Assembly: GCA_905478795.1 (NCBI GenBank)
Contig: CAJQJX010000037.1
Span: 1 to 47,321 of the forward strand
Direction: 5' to 3'
Source of the DNA: an uncultured Flavobacteriales bacterium
Lineage (GTDB): Bacteria > Bacteroidota > Bacteroidia > Flavobacteriales_D > Sanyastnellaceae
Length of the DNA: 47,321 nt
Part shown: positions 17,270 through 26,903 of the stretch, piece by piece
Numbering within the stretch: position 1 is the first letter of the stretch
How the letters are laid out: each line of letters opens with the position of its first letter
The notes under the pieces: model-generated
Databases searched by the model: none
What the model was told of the DNA's origin: nothing
Seen by the model: the letters and a program-made list of their open reading frames with translations, nothing else
Made by a program: the position numbers and the translations under genes

Positions 17270-18117
17270 CAATAGTCGCTGAGTGGGGTGGCCAGCTGTT
17301 GCAGTGCATCTGTCAACTGGTCGTCGTTCGGGGCCACACCATGCCATTTGTGCGTGCCTTCCATAAAGTCAACACCGCGCCCCATATCGGTTCTCATCAA
17401 AACCACAACGGGCTTTCCTTGACCGGCTGCAGCGCGTGCTGCCTTGAAACAGGCATCCAATGAAGACAGGTCATGACCATCACATTCAAGGACATGCCAA
17501 CCAAAGGAACGCCACTTGCCTTCGAGGTCTCCCAAATTCATGACGTCTTTCACAGAACCGTCGATTTGCTGACCGTTCCAATCAACAAAACTGATGAGAT
17601 TGTCTATTTGATGATGGGCAGCATACAAGGCCGCCTCCCATATTTGGCCTTCTTGGAGCTCGCCGTCACCGTGCAAGGTGTACACCCAGCGGTCGTCACC
17701 ATTCAACTTCTTGGCTTGGGCAGCACCACAAGCCACACTCAGACCTTGGCCCAGAGAGCCGCTTGCAACCCGAATTCCTGGCAGCCCTTCTTCCGTGGCA
17801 GGGTGGCCTTGTAGCCGGCTGTTCAACTTTCTGAAAGTGGCGAGCTCGGCGGTGTCAAAATAGCCGCGGCGTGAGAGGACACTGTACCAAACAGGGGAGA
17901 TGTGGCCATTGGAAAGGAAGAAGAGGTCTTCTCCGCGTCCATCCATGTTCCAGTTCTGGGGGTTAATCTGCATCTCGTCGAAATAGAGTTTGACGAGAAA
18001 ATCCGTACAGCCAAGAGAGCCGCCAGGGTGCCCAGAGCTTGCGCCATGTACCATGCGAACGATGTCGCGGCGCACTTGAGTGCAAAGGTCGGAGAGGGAA
18101 TGGGTGGAATCGGACAT
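17269..18117 (-). CDS. Transketolase, N-terminal half (thiamine diphosphate-binding domain)
   Basis: 282 residues. It carries the PP domain that binds thiamine diphosphate: SSGHPGGSLG near residue 25, the GDGELQEGQIWEAA motif followed by VDWNGQQIDG (the GDG...N pattern), and KPVVVLMRTDMGRGVDFMEG. It pairs with the C-terminal half encoded at 14874-15866. The frame extends to 18168, but the ATG at 18117 gives the normal start MSDSTHSLSDLC and sits 20 bases after a -7 type box on this strand. Confidence 0.92.
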   Translation of the reverse strand: MSDSTHSLSDLCTQVRRDIVRMVHGASSGHPGGSLGCTDFLVKLYFDEMQINPQNWNMDGRGEDLFFLSNGHISPVWYSVLSRRGYFDTAELATFRKLNSRLQGHPATEEGLPGIRVASGSLGQGLSVACGAAQAKKLNGDDRWVYTLHGDGELQEGQIWEAALYAAHHQIDNLISFVDWNGQQIDGSVKDVMNLGDLEGKWRSFGWHVLECDGHDLSSLDACFKAARAAAGQGKPVVVLMRTDMGRGVDFMEGTHKWHGVAPNDDQLTDALQQLATPLSDY

Positions 18118-18137
18118 GGGGTGTGATAAAGACAGGA

Positions 18138-18145
18138 CAAAGCTA
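18138..18145 (-). promoter_or_regulatory. Candidate -7 promoter box for the transketolase operon
   Basis: On the minus strand TAGCTTTG fits TAnnTTTG, 20 bases before the start at 18117. It supports that start over the longer frame. Confidence 0.42.
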
Positions 18146-18162
18146 AATCGGGTCGACATGGA

Positions 18163-18179
18163 GTCCACGCAGTGTGGAC
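18163..18179. repeat. Inverted repeat between divergent transketolase and ychF genes
   Basis: GTCCAC and GTGGAC arms surround a 5-base centre (GCAGT). The site lies between the two candidate promoters of the divergent genes and could be an operator; nothing else supports that. Confidence 0.3.
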
Positions 18180-18213
18180 AAAAGCAGGGAAAGTAGAGCC
18201 GGGGCTGAGGGGC

Positions 18214-18221
18214 TATCTTTG
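18214..18221 (+). promoter_or_regulatory. Candidate -7 promoter box for ychF
   Basis: TATCTTTG fits TAnnTTTG and lies 21 bases before the ychF ATG at 18243. Confidence 0.45.
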
Positions 18222-18242
18222 CGCTCCCTAAAGCGTTTTTCC

Positions 18243-19340
18243 ATGGCCCTGAAATGCGGCATTGTAGGATTGCCTAATGTTGGCAAGTCCACCCTCTTTA
18301 ATTGTTTGTCCAACGCGAAGGCGCAAAGCGCAAACTTTCCATTCTGTACCATCGAGCCCAATTTGGGTGTGATCAACGTGCCGGATGATCGATTGCAACA
18401 GCTGGTCGACATTGTCCAGCCGCAAAACACGGTGCCCACTACCGTTGAGATTGTGGACATAGCAGGCCTTGTGAAAGGCGCGAGCAAAGGAGAGGGGTTG
18501 GGTAACAAATTCCTGGCGAACATTAGAGAAACGCATGCGATCCTGCATGTATTGCGCTGTTTTGAGGACGATAACATTGTCCACGTCGATGGGTCGGTAG
18601 ATCCCATTCGCGACAAGGAAGTGATCGATACGGAGTTGCAGCTCAAGGACCTTGAAACTGTAGAGACCCGGATGCAAAAGGTGTCCAAGCAGGCTTCCAT
18701 CGGTGACAAGGATGCCCGCAAACAGCTCGATTTGTTGGAACGCGTAAAAACTTCTTTGGAGCAGGGGGTAAGTGCACGGGCAGTGGAACGGGATGACGCC
18801 GAGGAGCCTTTGTTTCAAGAGATGCAGTTGCTCACAGGGAAGCCTGTGATGTACGTCTGCAATGTGGAGGAAGGGGCTGTGGTTGACGGAAATGCCCATG
18901 TAGAGAGGGTCAAGGCCATGGCTGCGACAGAAGGGGCGAGCACCCTGATTATTGGAGCGGCTATTGAAGCCGATATTGCTGAACTTGAGGATGCAGAAGA
19001 GCGATCTATGTTCTTGAGCGACATCGGACTAGAAGAGCCAGGAGTGGCCAAGCTCATTCGCTCGGCATATGCATTGCTCAAGCTCCAAACCTATTTCACT
19101 GCAGGTGAAAAGGAGGTGCGGGCATGGACGGTGAAGGAAGGAAGCACCGCACCGCAGGCGGCAGGTGTCATCCATACCGACTTTGAAAAGGGCTTTATTC
19201 GCGCGGAAGTCATGAAGTACGCGGACTTTGTGGGCTTGGGCAGCGAGCAAGCTGTTAAAGAAGCTGGAAAGTTGAGCGTGGAAGGCAAGGAGTACATCGT
19301 GCAGGACGGGGACATCATGCACTTCCGATTCAACGTCTAA
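18243..19340 (+). CDS. ychF: Redox-regulated ATPase/GTPase YchF (OLA1 family)
   Basis: 365 residues, standard length. The P-loop GLPNVGKSTLFN is at about residues 8-19, the G3 segment DIAGLVKGASKGEGLGNKFL follows, and the TGS-type C-terminal domain ends KEYIVQDGDIMHFRFNV. YchF proteins bind ATP better than GTP and associate with ribosomes. The frame continues upstream to 18174, but the ATG at 18243 gives the canonical start MALKCGIVGLPNVGKS. Confidence 0.95.
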   Translation: MALKCGIVGLPNVGKSTLFNCLSNAKAQSANFPFCTIEPNLGVINVPDDRLQQLVDIVQPQNTVPTTVEIVDIAGLVKGASKGEGLGNKFLANIRETHAILHVLRCFEDDNIVHVDGSVDPIRDKEVIDTELQLKDLETVETRMQKVSKQASIGDKDARKQLDLLERVKTSLEQGVSARAVERDDAEEPLFQEMQLLTGKPVMYVCNVEEGAVVDGNAHVERVKAMAATEGASTLIIGAAIEADIAELEDAEERSMFLSDIGLEEPGVAKLIRSAYALLKLQTYFTAGEKEVRAWTVKEGSTAPQAAGVIHTDFEKGFIRAEVMKYADFVGLGSEQAVKEAGKLSVEGKEYIVQDGDIMHFRFNV

Positions 19341-19402
19341 AGCGACACGCGATCCTTTGTGGGTCGTTGAATGATCGAGGCGTTCAACCTGGGCTTTGAG
19401 GT

Positions 19403-19924
19403 ATGGGCTTTAGGGTTCAAATTGAGGCCGTGAAATCCATTTTTATTCCTCGGAAAGGTCATCCTTCCATTGTTTTCATGGCATGGGCCATGGCTTGTGC
19501 ACACTTGATAGGGTGTGCTACTCATTCAGACCCTCAGGAGTCTCCAAGTTTTGAGGCAGATCGGCTGCGTATGAGCCAACGGATGGTGGAGCAGGAGATG
19601 GCCTGGAATGCAGGTGACCTCGAAGGGTTCATGGATGCTTATTGGCGATCAGACAGCTTGCTTTTTGTAGGAAGCCGAGGCCCATCACGGGGATGGCAGA
19701 CGACCTTAGACAATTACCGCAAGGGTTACGCTACTCCGGAGGAAATGGGGCAGTTGACATTTGGAATACAGAATATAGAACCAGCAGGTCCCGATCACGC
19801 TCTGATGTTGGGTTCATGGCAGTTGAACCGTTCAGGCGGTTTGGACACTTTGGCGGGGTGGTTCAGCCTTGTATGGCAACGCCGCGATGGGGACTGGGTC
19901 ATTGTTCGCGACCACAGCAGCTAA
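19403..19924 (+). CDS. NTF2-like (DUF4440/SnoaL type) lipoprotein
   Basis: 173 residues. An N-terminal hydrophobic stretch ends in the lipobox-like LIGCATHS, so the mature protein probably begins at that cysteine. The rest fits the small cone-shaped NTF2 fold: MVEQEMAWNAGDLEGFMDAYW, then WQTTLDNYRKGYA and a closing strand LVWQRRDGDWVIVRDHSS. Proteins of this fold bind or convert small ligands, but no catalytic residues can be named here. It ends 15 bases from the convergent ftsB-like gene. Confidence 0.72.
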   Translation: MGFRVQIEAVKSIFIPRKGHPSIVFMAWAMACAHLIGCATHSDPQESPSFEADRLRMSQRMVEQEMAWNAGDLEGFMDAYWRSDSLLFVGSRGPSRGWQTTLDNYRKGYATPEEMGQLTFGIQNIEPAGPDHALMLGSWQLNRSGGLDTLAGWFSLVWQRRDGDWVIVRDHSS

Positions 19925-19939
19925 GGCCTTTTGCCGTCC

Positions 19940-20245
19940 TCAAGGATCTACAAAAACGTAAACGTCTTCTTCGGCCTTGTGCATGTAGTACGATTCCCTG
20001 GCGTATCGCTCTTTCACAGAAGGATCAGTTCTGATCTCTTCGAGTTGGATATCCAAATCGTCGATGAGCCCCTGTGTTTCGTCAATGCGGGATTCGATGT
20101 GTTGACGTTCGATCCGTGTATTGATCATGCGGAAGAGGTCTACTTCAGCGATCGTAGACATCCACACCAGAAACAAACCAAAGGCCAGCACATATCGGTT
20201 GCTGTCCCTCACTCTGTCCCAAATGTCCCACAACCGTTCGCGCAT
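19940..20245 (-). CDS. FtsB/DivIC-like septum formation initiator
   Basis: 101 residues. One membrane helix (VLAFGLFLVWMSTIAEVDLF, about 19-38) is followed by a coiled coil (about 40-75) and a short C-terminal segment with YARESYYMHKAEEDVYVF, the layout of FtsB/DivIC proteins of the divisome. The start overlaps the clpC stop by one base, so it is translated after clpC. Confidence 0.82.
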   Translation of the reverse strand: MRERLWDIWDRVRDSNRYVLAFGLFLVWMSTIAEVDLFRMINTRIERQHIESRIDETQGLIDDLDIQLEEIRTDPSVKERYARESYYMHKAEEDVYVFVDP

Positions 20246-22884
20246 TAGGACTTGTCTTCTGAATCTTCAGTAGTCTCAGGAGCGGCCTCATCGGTCGATG
20301 CATCAGAATCCTTCCCGCTGTTCGTTGCCTTTCCAGCTTTTTTGCGGGTCTTTTTCTTTGGCGCATCGCCCTTAATGATGCGAATGGCCAGCTCTTCCTG
20401 ACCTTCCATGGCATCGCCTTCGATTTTGTCACCCTCTGTAAGTTGGGCGCTGATGATTTCCTCTGCGAGGGGGTCTTCTAAATACTTCTGCAATGCCCTG
20501 CGCAGTGGACGGGCTCCAAACTGTTCATCGTAGCCTTTATCGACCAAGAAGTCCTTGGCGGAGTCGGTGAGGGAAATGCTGTAACCGAGGGTTTCGATCC
20601 GGTTAAACAATTTGCTGAGCTCAAGGTCGATGATGCGGTGAATGTCATCACGCTTCAGACTGTTGAACACAATCACATCGTCAATACGGTTTAGGAATTC
20701 AGGTGCGAATGCCCGCTTGAGTGCGTTTTGAATAACGCCGCGACGGTCGTCACCTTCCTTGGTTTTCTTGGCGTCTGTTGAGAAGCCGACTCCAGTACCA
20801 AAATCTTGCAGTTGACGGGCTCCAATGTTGGAGGTCATGATGATGATGGTATTTCTGAAGTCTACCCGACGGCCCATGCTGTCTGTGAGCTGGCCGTCAT
20901 CCAAAGCTTGCAAGAGCAGATTAAAGACATCGGGGTGGGCCTTTTCAATTTCATCGAGCAAGACGATGGAGTAGGGCTTTCTGCGAACCTTTTCGGTCAG
21001 CTGTCCTCCTTCTTCGTATCCCACATATCCCGGAGGTGCTCCCACCAAACGGCTGACGGCAAACTTCTCCATGTATTCGCTCATGTCGATGCGAATCAGT
21101 GCCTCTTCAGAGTCAAAGAGGTTCTTGGCCAATTCTTTGGCCAATTGCGTCTTACCGACACCAGTAGGGCCCAAGAATATGAACGAACCTACAGGCTTCG
21201 TGGGGTCCTTCAGACCAGCTCTGTTGCGCTTGATGGCACGAACAACCTGGCGAACGGCAGCAGGCTGACCAATGACCTTGTCGCCCATGTCGTCCTCCAT
21301 GCGGGTCAGCTTTCCGCTTTCTTTTTCGGCGATCCGCTGCACTGGTATTCCAGTCATCATTGCGACAACCTCTTCAACGTGGTCTTCGGTCACAGTCACC
21401 CGGTGGGTCTTTGTGTCCTCTTCCCACTTTTGTTTCGCAGCAGTCAGTTTTTCTGAAAGTTGACGCTCCGAATCCCGAAGACGGGCTGCTTCTTCATATT
21501 TCTGACTGCGTACTACGCGGTTTTTTTCCTCTTTAACCTGCTCAATTTCCTGCTCAATGTCAATGATCTCTTGGGGGACATTGATGTTGGTCAGGTGAAC
21601 ACGGCTGCCTACTTCGTCAAGCGCGTCAATGGCTTTGTCCGGTAAATGGCGGTCCGTGATGTAACGCGAAGTCAAAGACACACAGCTTTTGATGGCTTCG
21701 TCCGTGTAGGTAACGGAGTGGTGTTCTTCGTACTTATCCTTGATGTTATTGAGGATTTGAATGGTCTCGTCCACACTGGTTGGTTCCACCAAGACCTTTT
21801 GGAACCTGCGTTCCAAAGCACCGTCTTTTTCGATGTGCTGGCGGTACTCGTCCAGTGTTGTGGCTCCGATGCATTGGATTTCACCCCTTGCCAAGGCCGG
21901 CTTAAACATATTTGAGGCATCTAAAGAGCCACTTGCACCGCCTGCGCCCACAATGGTGTGGATTTCATCGATGAATAGGATGACATCGAGGCTTTTCTCA
22001 AGCTCATTCATCACCGCTTTCATGCGCTCCTCGAATTGCCCGCGGTATTTGGTGCCGGCGACCAGAGAGGCGATGTCCAATGTGACAATGCGCTTCCCGA
22101 ACAGAACGCGGGATACTTTTTTCTCTACGATGCGAATGGCGAGGCCTTCTGCAATCGCACTTTTACCCACACCGGGTTCACCGATGAGAATGGGGTTGTT
22201 TTTCTTACGTCGGGCCAGAACTTGGCTCACCCGCTCAATCTCTTTCTCTCTGCCGACGATGGCGTCGAGCTTGCCTTCTTCGGCCATGGACGTCAGGTCG
22301 CGTCCAAAGTTGTCGAGTACAGGCGTCTTGCTTTTGCTGTCCGTTTTGGAAGCCGCACCACCTCTGCCAGCATTGCCACTGCGAGGCTCCTCCTCGTCGT
22401 CTGCCATCCCAGGGAACTCCGCAGTAGGGGATGGCGTATTGCCTCCGTCGGAAAGGATGCTTTCGAATTCTTGTTTGGCTTCGTCGTAATCGACGTTCAG
22501 GGCGAGGAGGGCTTTTGTGGCCACGTTGTTTTCGTCTTTCAAAATGGAGAGCAAAAGATGTTCGGTACCGATCACTGGACTTTTAAAGGTCTTGGCTTCC
22601 AAGTAAGTGATCTTGAGGATTTTTTCGGCCTGCTTCACCAAAGGGATGTTCCCGGGATTCCCGGTTTGCGCCGTATTCGGGGAAATGCTGCCTTCTACCA
22701 TCTTCCTCAGGCGAGGAAGGTCGACATTGAGTCCTTCGAGGATGCGAATCGCAGTGCCTTCACCTTCGCGAATGATGCCGAGCAAGAGGTGCTCCACGCC
22801 AATGTAGTTGTGCCCCAGCCGCAGGGCTTCTTCTCGGCTGTAAGTGATGACGTCCTTCACGCGGGGTGAGAATTTAGCGTCCAT
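20245..22884 (-). CDS. clpC: ATP-dependent Clp protease ATP-binding subunit ClpC
   Basis: 879 residues. Two N-terminal Clp repeats (1-145) contain LGHNYIGVEHLLLGI and SPVIGTEHLLLSIL. The first AAA+ module has Walker A GEPGVGKSA at 235-243 and LFIDEIHT as Walker B. A UVR-type coiled insert (about 440-500) marks ClpC rather than ClpA/B. The second module has GPTGVGKTQLAKEL and VLLDEIEKAHPDV. The C-terminal 60 residues are a Lys/Ala/Ser/Glu-rich tail. ClpC unfolds proteins for ClpP. It diverges from gyrA. Confidence 0.95.
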   Translation of the reverse strand: MDAKFSPRVKDVITYSREEALRLGHNYIGVEHLLLGIIREGEGTAIRILEGLNVDLPRLRKMVEGSISPNTAQTGNPGNIPLVKQAEKILKITYLEAKTFKSPVIGTEHLLLSILKDENNVATKALLALNVDYDEAKQEFESILSDGGNTPSPTAEFPGMADDEEEPRSGNAGRGGAASKTDSKSKTPVLDNFGRDLTSMAEEGKLDAIVGREKEIERVSQVLARRKKNNPILIGEPGVGKSAIAEGLAIRIVEKKVSRVLFGKRIVTLDIASLVAGTKYRGQFEERMKAVMNELEKSLDVILFIDEIHTIVGAGGASGSLDASNMFKPALARGEIQCIGATTLDEYRQHIEKDGALERRFQKVLVEPTSVDETIQILNNIKDKYEEHHSVTYTDEAIKSCVSLTSRYITDRHLPDKAIDALDEVGSRVHLTNINVPQEIIDIEQEIEQVKEEKNRVVRSQKYEEAARLRDSERQLSEKLTAAKQKWEEDTKTHRVTVTEDHVEEVVAMMTGIPVQRIAEKESGKLTRMEDDMGDKVIGQPAAVRQVVRAIKRNRAGLKDPTKPVGSFIFLGPTGVGKTQLAKELAKNLFDSEEALIRIDMSEYMEKFAVSRLVGAPPGYVGYEEGGQLTEKVRRKPYSIVLLDEIEKAHPDVFNLLLQALDDGQLTDSMGRRVDFRNTIIIMTSNIGARQLQDFGTGVGFSTDAKKTKEGDDRRGVIQNALKRAFAPEFLNRIDDVIVFNSLKRDDIHRIIDLELSKLFNRIETLGYSISLTDSAKDFLVDKGYDEQFGARPLRRALQKYLEDPLAEEIISAQLTEGDKIEGDAMEGQEELAIRIIKGDAPKKKTRKKAGKATNSGKDSDASTDEAAPETTEDSEDKS

Positions 22885-22919
22885 GTTTATTTAGAAAAGG
22901 GGGAAAGACCCCGAACCAT

Positions 22920-22927
22920 CAAATCTA
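22920..22927 (-). promoter_or_regulatory. Candidate -7 promoter box for clpC
   Basis: On the minus strand TAGATTTG fits TAnnTTTG, 35 bases before the clpC start at 22884. Confidence 0.4.
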
Positions 22928-23015
22928 TTGACCCAAAACGGGTACTTTTTTTTGTGAGCGGTGGATTTTCCACAAATGCTCGTGTGCCTTGTTCAAAATA
23001 CGGGCCAAAGTCAAC

Positions 23016-23033
23016 ATGACAGCGGGATGTCAT
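23016..23033. repeat. Inverted repeat upstream of gyrA
   Basis: ATGACA and TGTCAT arms are separated by six bases, 58 bases before the gyrA ATG and just before a near-consensus -7 box (TATTTTCG, 23038-23045). It could be an operator. Confidence 0.28.
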
Positions 23034-23091
23034 CCGGTATTTTCGCGTAACGCTTAAATAGGGCCTCAAGTGAGGTCGAAGCACTGACAAC

Positions 23092-25620
23092 ATGGCAGAA
23101 GGAGAGAAGATCATCCCGATTTCGATCGAGGACGAGATGAAGTCGGCTTACATCGATTATTCGATGTCGGTCATTGTGTCCCGGGCATTGCCGGATGTGC
23201 GTGACGGTTTGAAGCCGGTTCACCGCCGCGTTTTGTTTGGGATGTTAGAGCTGGGCGTGATGTCCAACAGACCCTACAAGAAGTCCGCAAGAATCGTAGG
23301 AGAGGTGTTGGGTAAGTACCACCCTCACGGAGACAGCTCAGTCTACGATACCATGGTGCGTTTGGCCCAGAGCTGGTCCATGCGGTATCCCATGGTGGAC
23401 GGACAGGGAAACTTCGGTTCCATTGATGGAGACAATCCTGCGGCGATGCGTTACACCGAGGCGCGCCTTCGAAAGGTGGCGGAGGAGATGCTGGCTGATT
23501 TGGACAAGGAGACCGTCGACTTGGCGTTGAACTTCGACGACAGCTTGAAGGAGCCCACTGTCTTGCCTTCGAAGATTCCGAACCTCTTGGTCAATGGAGC
23601 ATCGGGTATTGCTGTGGGTATGGCGACCAACATGCCGCCCCATAACCTGACGGAGGTCATCAATGGCTGTATTGCCATGATTGACAACCCTGAGATTGGA
23701 ATTCCGGAGTTGATGACCCATATCAAGGCGCCAGATTTCCCAACGGGAGGTGTCATCTATGGTGTGGAAGGTGTAAAGGATGCCTACGAGACGGGCAAGG
23801 GGCGTGTTGTGATGAGGGGCAAGGCGCGTTTCGAAGAGACCCGCACAGGAAAGGAAATCATCATTGTTGAGGAGATTCCGTATCAGGTCAACAAGGCCGA
23901 TATGGTCCGAAAGGCTGCTGACCTTGTCAATGAGAAGCGGATTGAGGGAATTTCTGAAATCCGAGATGAGTCGGATAGAAATGGTATGCGCGTGGTTTTC
24001 GAGCTCAAGCGCGATGCCATTCCAAATGTGGTCCTGAACAAGCTGTACAAGTACACGCAGCTTCAATCGAGCTTCTCAGTCAACAACATCGCTCTTGTGA
24101 AGGGGCGTCCCCGATTGTTGAACCTGCAGGAGATGCTCATGTATTACATCGAGCACCGCCACGAAATCATCGTGCGCAGGACCCAGTTTGAGCTCAGAAA
24201 AGCAGAGGAGCGGGCACACATCTTGCAGGGCTTGATCATTGCGATCGACAACCTGGATGCCGTCATCGCTTTGATCCGAGGCAGTCAGACGCCTGAAGAG
24301 GCCCGGTCGGGATTGATGGAGAAGTTCGAGTTGAGTGAGCTTCAGGCCCGCGCCATTTTGGACATGCGTCTCCAAAAGTTGACAGGACTCGAACGCGACA
24401 AGTTGCGCGCCGAGTACGATGAATTGATGGAGATCATTGGGCGTTTGCAGGCGATTCTCGCTGACAAAGCGCTTCGGATGGGCATCATCAAGGAGGAGCT
24501 CGAAGAGATGAGGGAGCGGTTCGGTGATGAGCGACGCTCTCGCATCGAATTCAGCAGTGCTGAACTCAGCATTGAGGACATGATTCCCGACGAGCAGGTG
24601 GTCATTACCATCAGCCATGCGGGATACATCAAGCGCACGCGCCTCGCCGAATACAAGGAGCAATCAAGGGGAGGTGTTGGCTCCAAGGGGGCTGTTACCC
24701 GAGATGCCGACTTTATTGAAGAGATTTTCTCTGCGACCAACCACAACTGGCTGCTCATCTTTACGCAGAAGGGGCGCTGTTTCTGGATGCGGATTTTTGA
24801 AGTGCCTGAGGGTTCTCGTACCTCAAAAGGAAGGGCAATCCAGAACTTGGTCAACATCGAATCCGATGACAAGGTCATGGCGTACATCCCGGTACTGGAC
24901 ATCAAGGACCCCGAGTATGTTAATGCACACAATGTGGTGATGTGTACGAAGAAGGGGGTGATCAAAAAGACCACTTTGGAGGCATACTCGCGTCCCCGGA
25001 CCAATGGCATCAATGCGATCACCATCCGAGAAGACGATGAGTTGCTGCAGGCCAAGTTGACCGATGGAAACAATGAAATCCTCATGGGACTTCGTTCAGG
25101 AAAGGCCATTCGCTTTCCAGAGGAGAAGGTTCGTGCCGTAGGCAGAACCGCTCAAGGCGTTAAAGGTGTGACCCTTGCTGGTCCTGAAGACGAGGTTGTC
25201 GGAATGGTGGTCATCGTGGACGGATCGAAGGACGTGCTCGTGGTGAGCCAAAATGGCTATGGAAAGCGTTCAGCAGTCGAGGACTACCGGATCACCAACC
25301 GAGGTGGAAAAGGAGTCAAGACATTGAGTGTTACGGATAAGACCGGTGAATTGGTGGCCATTTTGGGCGTAACCGATGAGGATGACCTGATGGTGATCAA
25401 CAAAAGCGGCATCACGATACGAACGGGTGCTGATGAGTTGCGGACGATGGGCCGGGCCACGCAAGGTGTGCGTTTGATCAATTTGCGCAAGAACGACTCC
25501 ATTGCTGCGGTGTGCAGAACGCCGAAGTCTGAAGAAGAAGCGTTGGACGGAATTGAAGGAGAGGAGGGTTCACCAGAGGGTGGCGAAGCTCCTTCAGATG
25601 AAACCGCTACCGAAGAATAA
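23092..25620 (+). CDS. gyrA: DNA gyrase subunit A
   Basis: 842 residues. It is the DNA-cutting subunit of gyrase, which introduces negative supercoils. The catalytic Tyr is residue 121 in [10 protein letters not shown]. The quinolone region reads [10 protein letters not shown] with Ser82 and Asp86, equivalent to E. coli Ser83 and Asp87, i.e. the residues found in susceptible enzymes. The C-terminal beta-pinwheel carries a GyrA-box-like [10 protein letters not shown] near 525, which separates it from ParC. The tail is acidic (Glu/Gly/Pro). The ATG at 23092 gives the standard start. Confidence 0.96.
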   Translation: MAEGEKIIPISIEDEMKSAYIDYSMSVIVSRALPDVRDGLKPVHRRVLFGMLELGVMSNRPYKKSARIVGEVLGKYHPHGDSSVYDTMVRLAQSWSMRYPMVDGQGNFGSIDGDNPAAMRYTEARLRKVAEEMLADLDKETVDLALNFDDSLKEPTVLPSKIPNLLVNGASGIAVGMATNMPPHNLTEVINGCIAMIDNPEIGIPELMTHIKAPDFPTGGVIYGVEGVKDAYETGKGRVVMRGKARFEETRTGKEIIIVEEIPYQVNKADMVRKAADLVNEKRIEGISEIRDESDRNGMRVVFELKRDAIPNVVLNKLYKYTQLQSSFSVNNIALVKGRPRLLNLQEMLMYYIEHRHEIIVRRTQFELRKAEERAHILQGLIIAIDNLDAVIALIRGSQTPEEARSGLMEKFELSELQARAILDMRLQKLTGLERDKLRAEYDELMEIIGRLQAILADKALRMGIIKEELEEMRERFGDERRSRIEFSSAELSIEDMIPDEQVVITISHAGYIKRTRLAEYKEQSRGGVGSKGAVTRDADFIEEIFSATNHNWLLIFTQKGRCFWMRIFEVPEGSRTSKGRAIQNLVNIESDDKVMAYIPVLDIKDPEYVNAHNVVMCTKKGVIKKTTLEAYSRPRTNGINAITIREDDELLQAKLTDGNNEILMGLRSGKAIRFPEEKVRAVGRTAQGVKGVTLAGPEDEVVGMVVIVDGSKDVLVVSQNGYGKRSAVEDYRITNRGGKGVKTLSVTDKTGELVAILGVTDEDDLMVINKSGITIRTGADELRTMGRATQGVRLINLRKNDSIAAVCRTPKSEEEALDGIEGEEGSPEGGEAPSDETATEE

Positions 25621-25662
25621 GACCGTTTCATACGGCGGCATAAAGTCTGGCACGGGATGTGC

Positions 25663-25670
25663 TAGTTTTG
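25663..25670 (+). promoter_or_regulatory. Candidate -7 promoter box for the TPR gene
   Basis: TAGTTTTG fits TAnnTTTG, 21 bases before the ATG at 25692. Confidence 0.42.
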
Positions 25671-25691
25671 TCGTCGATTTAAGCTGATTTT

Positions 25692-26846
25692 ATGCTGTAT
25701 ACCAAGCAAACCTTGGCCGTTTTGGCCTTTATGCCCTTTGCGCTGCTCGCCCAAAAAGATGTGGTGAGCGCGTACAATGCCAACCAGGATGGGGATTACC
25801 TCAAAGCCGCCGAGTATATCGACAAGGCCATAGAGGATCCTAAAGCCAACATCAAGGAGAAGACTTGGCGCTATAGGGGGAACATCTACACCAACATAGC
25901 AGCGGATAGCGCGTTGTATACGCAAGTCCCGGATGCCCTTGAGAAAGCAGCGATGAGCCTGTCTAAGGCTGAAGAGCTTGATGTGAAGAAGCGCTATGTT
26001 TCAGAACGTCAGGCCGATGTGGTCCGTGGAGCGTCCATCTCTGGAAATGCTGGCATCAGCTATTTCAATGCGGGTGTATTTGATAGGGCGGGTGAGTTGT
26101 TCGTGACAGCTTCAGAAATGACGCAAATGTTGGGGGCTGTGGATACCATGGCCATCTTCAACAGCGCGCTCTGTTTTGAGAAGGCCAACCAGAATGACCG
26201 CGCCATTGAGCAATACATGATGTGCGGAGCATACGGTTACCAGGTCCCTGAAGTGTTTTTGTTTGTCGCCAACATTCATAAGACGGAAGGGGATACCGCC
26301 AAAGCACTGACGACGTTGCAGAATGCCCGTGCGGATTTTCCGCGCGAGCAGGCTCTGATCATCGAGGAACTCAATATTTATCTGATCGCCGGTGAGTTTG
26401 AGCGGGCGAAGGAGAATCTGATGTTGGCTGCAGAGCAAGACCCGACGAATGAAATCCTGTGGTTCAGCTTGGGCAGTGTCTATGACAACCTGAACATGCA
26501 GGACGAGGCTGTAGAGGCCTATAGAAAGAGCTTGGGAATCAAGCCTGATTACTTCGATGCGAACTACAACTTGGGAGCCTTGTACTTCAATAAGGCTGTC
26601 CAAATGGTGAATGATGCCAATGACATGTGGAAGCCCCGTATGAGCAAGGATGAATCCGCCAAGCAAAAAGAGATGGAACAAGGCGGAAAAGCAATGTTCT
26701 CAACTGCGCTGCCTTATTTGGAGAAGGCGCTGGAAATGGATGGCAATGACCGTGAAACGTTGCGTTCACTTCGTGACATCTATGCCCGTGTGGGTATGGA
26801 CGAAAAGATGTTGGAGGTTTCAGCGAAGTTGAAGTCTATGGAATGA
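25692..26846 (+). CDS. Exported tetratricopeptide repeat protein
   Basis: 384 residues. A signal peptide covers about 1-20 (LAFMPFALLAQ). The rest is helical with TPR units, the clearest being NEILWFSLGSVYDNLNMQDE to VEAYRKSLGIKPDYFDANYN (about 255-295) and the last unit near 345-380. TPR arrays hold other proteins together, probably in the periplasm here. No partner is indicated by the neighbours. A strong hairpin terminator follows. Confidence 0.82.
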   Translation: MLYTKQTLAVLAFMPFALLAQKDVVSAYNANQDGDYLKAAEYIDKAIEDPKANIKEKTWRYRGNIYTNIAADSALYTQVPDALEKAAMSLSKAEELDVKKRYVSERQADVVRGASISGNAGISYFNAGVFDRAGELFVTASEMTQMLGAVDTMAIFNSALCFEKANQNDRAIEQYMMCGAYGYQVPEVFLFVANIHKTEGDTAKALTTLQNARADFPREQALIIEELNIYLIAGEFERAKENLMLAAEQDPTNEILWFSLGSVYDNLNMQDEAVEAYRKSLGIKPDYFDANYNLGALYFNKAVQMVNDANDMWKPRMSKDESAKQKEMEQGGKAMFSTALPYLEKALEMDGNDRETLRSLRDIYARVGMDEKMLEVSAKLKSME

Positions 26847-26870
26847 TCCAAAAGGGAATATGTGCAGGAT

Positions 26871-26890
26871 AAGGGGCTTCGGCCCCTTTT
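26871..26890 (+). terminator. Terminator after the TPR gene
   Basis: AAGGGGC pairs with GCCCCTT around a TTCG tetraloop and runs into a short T tract. It lies 24 bases after the stop at 26846. Confidence 0.82.
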
Positions 26891-26903
26891 CCTTTCCTAC
26901 GCT

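Noticed and set aside
22036-22869. 277-codon frame antisense to clpC
   Set aside because: Clear shadow of the clpC coding strand; clpC has all expected motifs.
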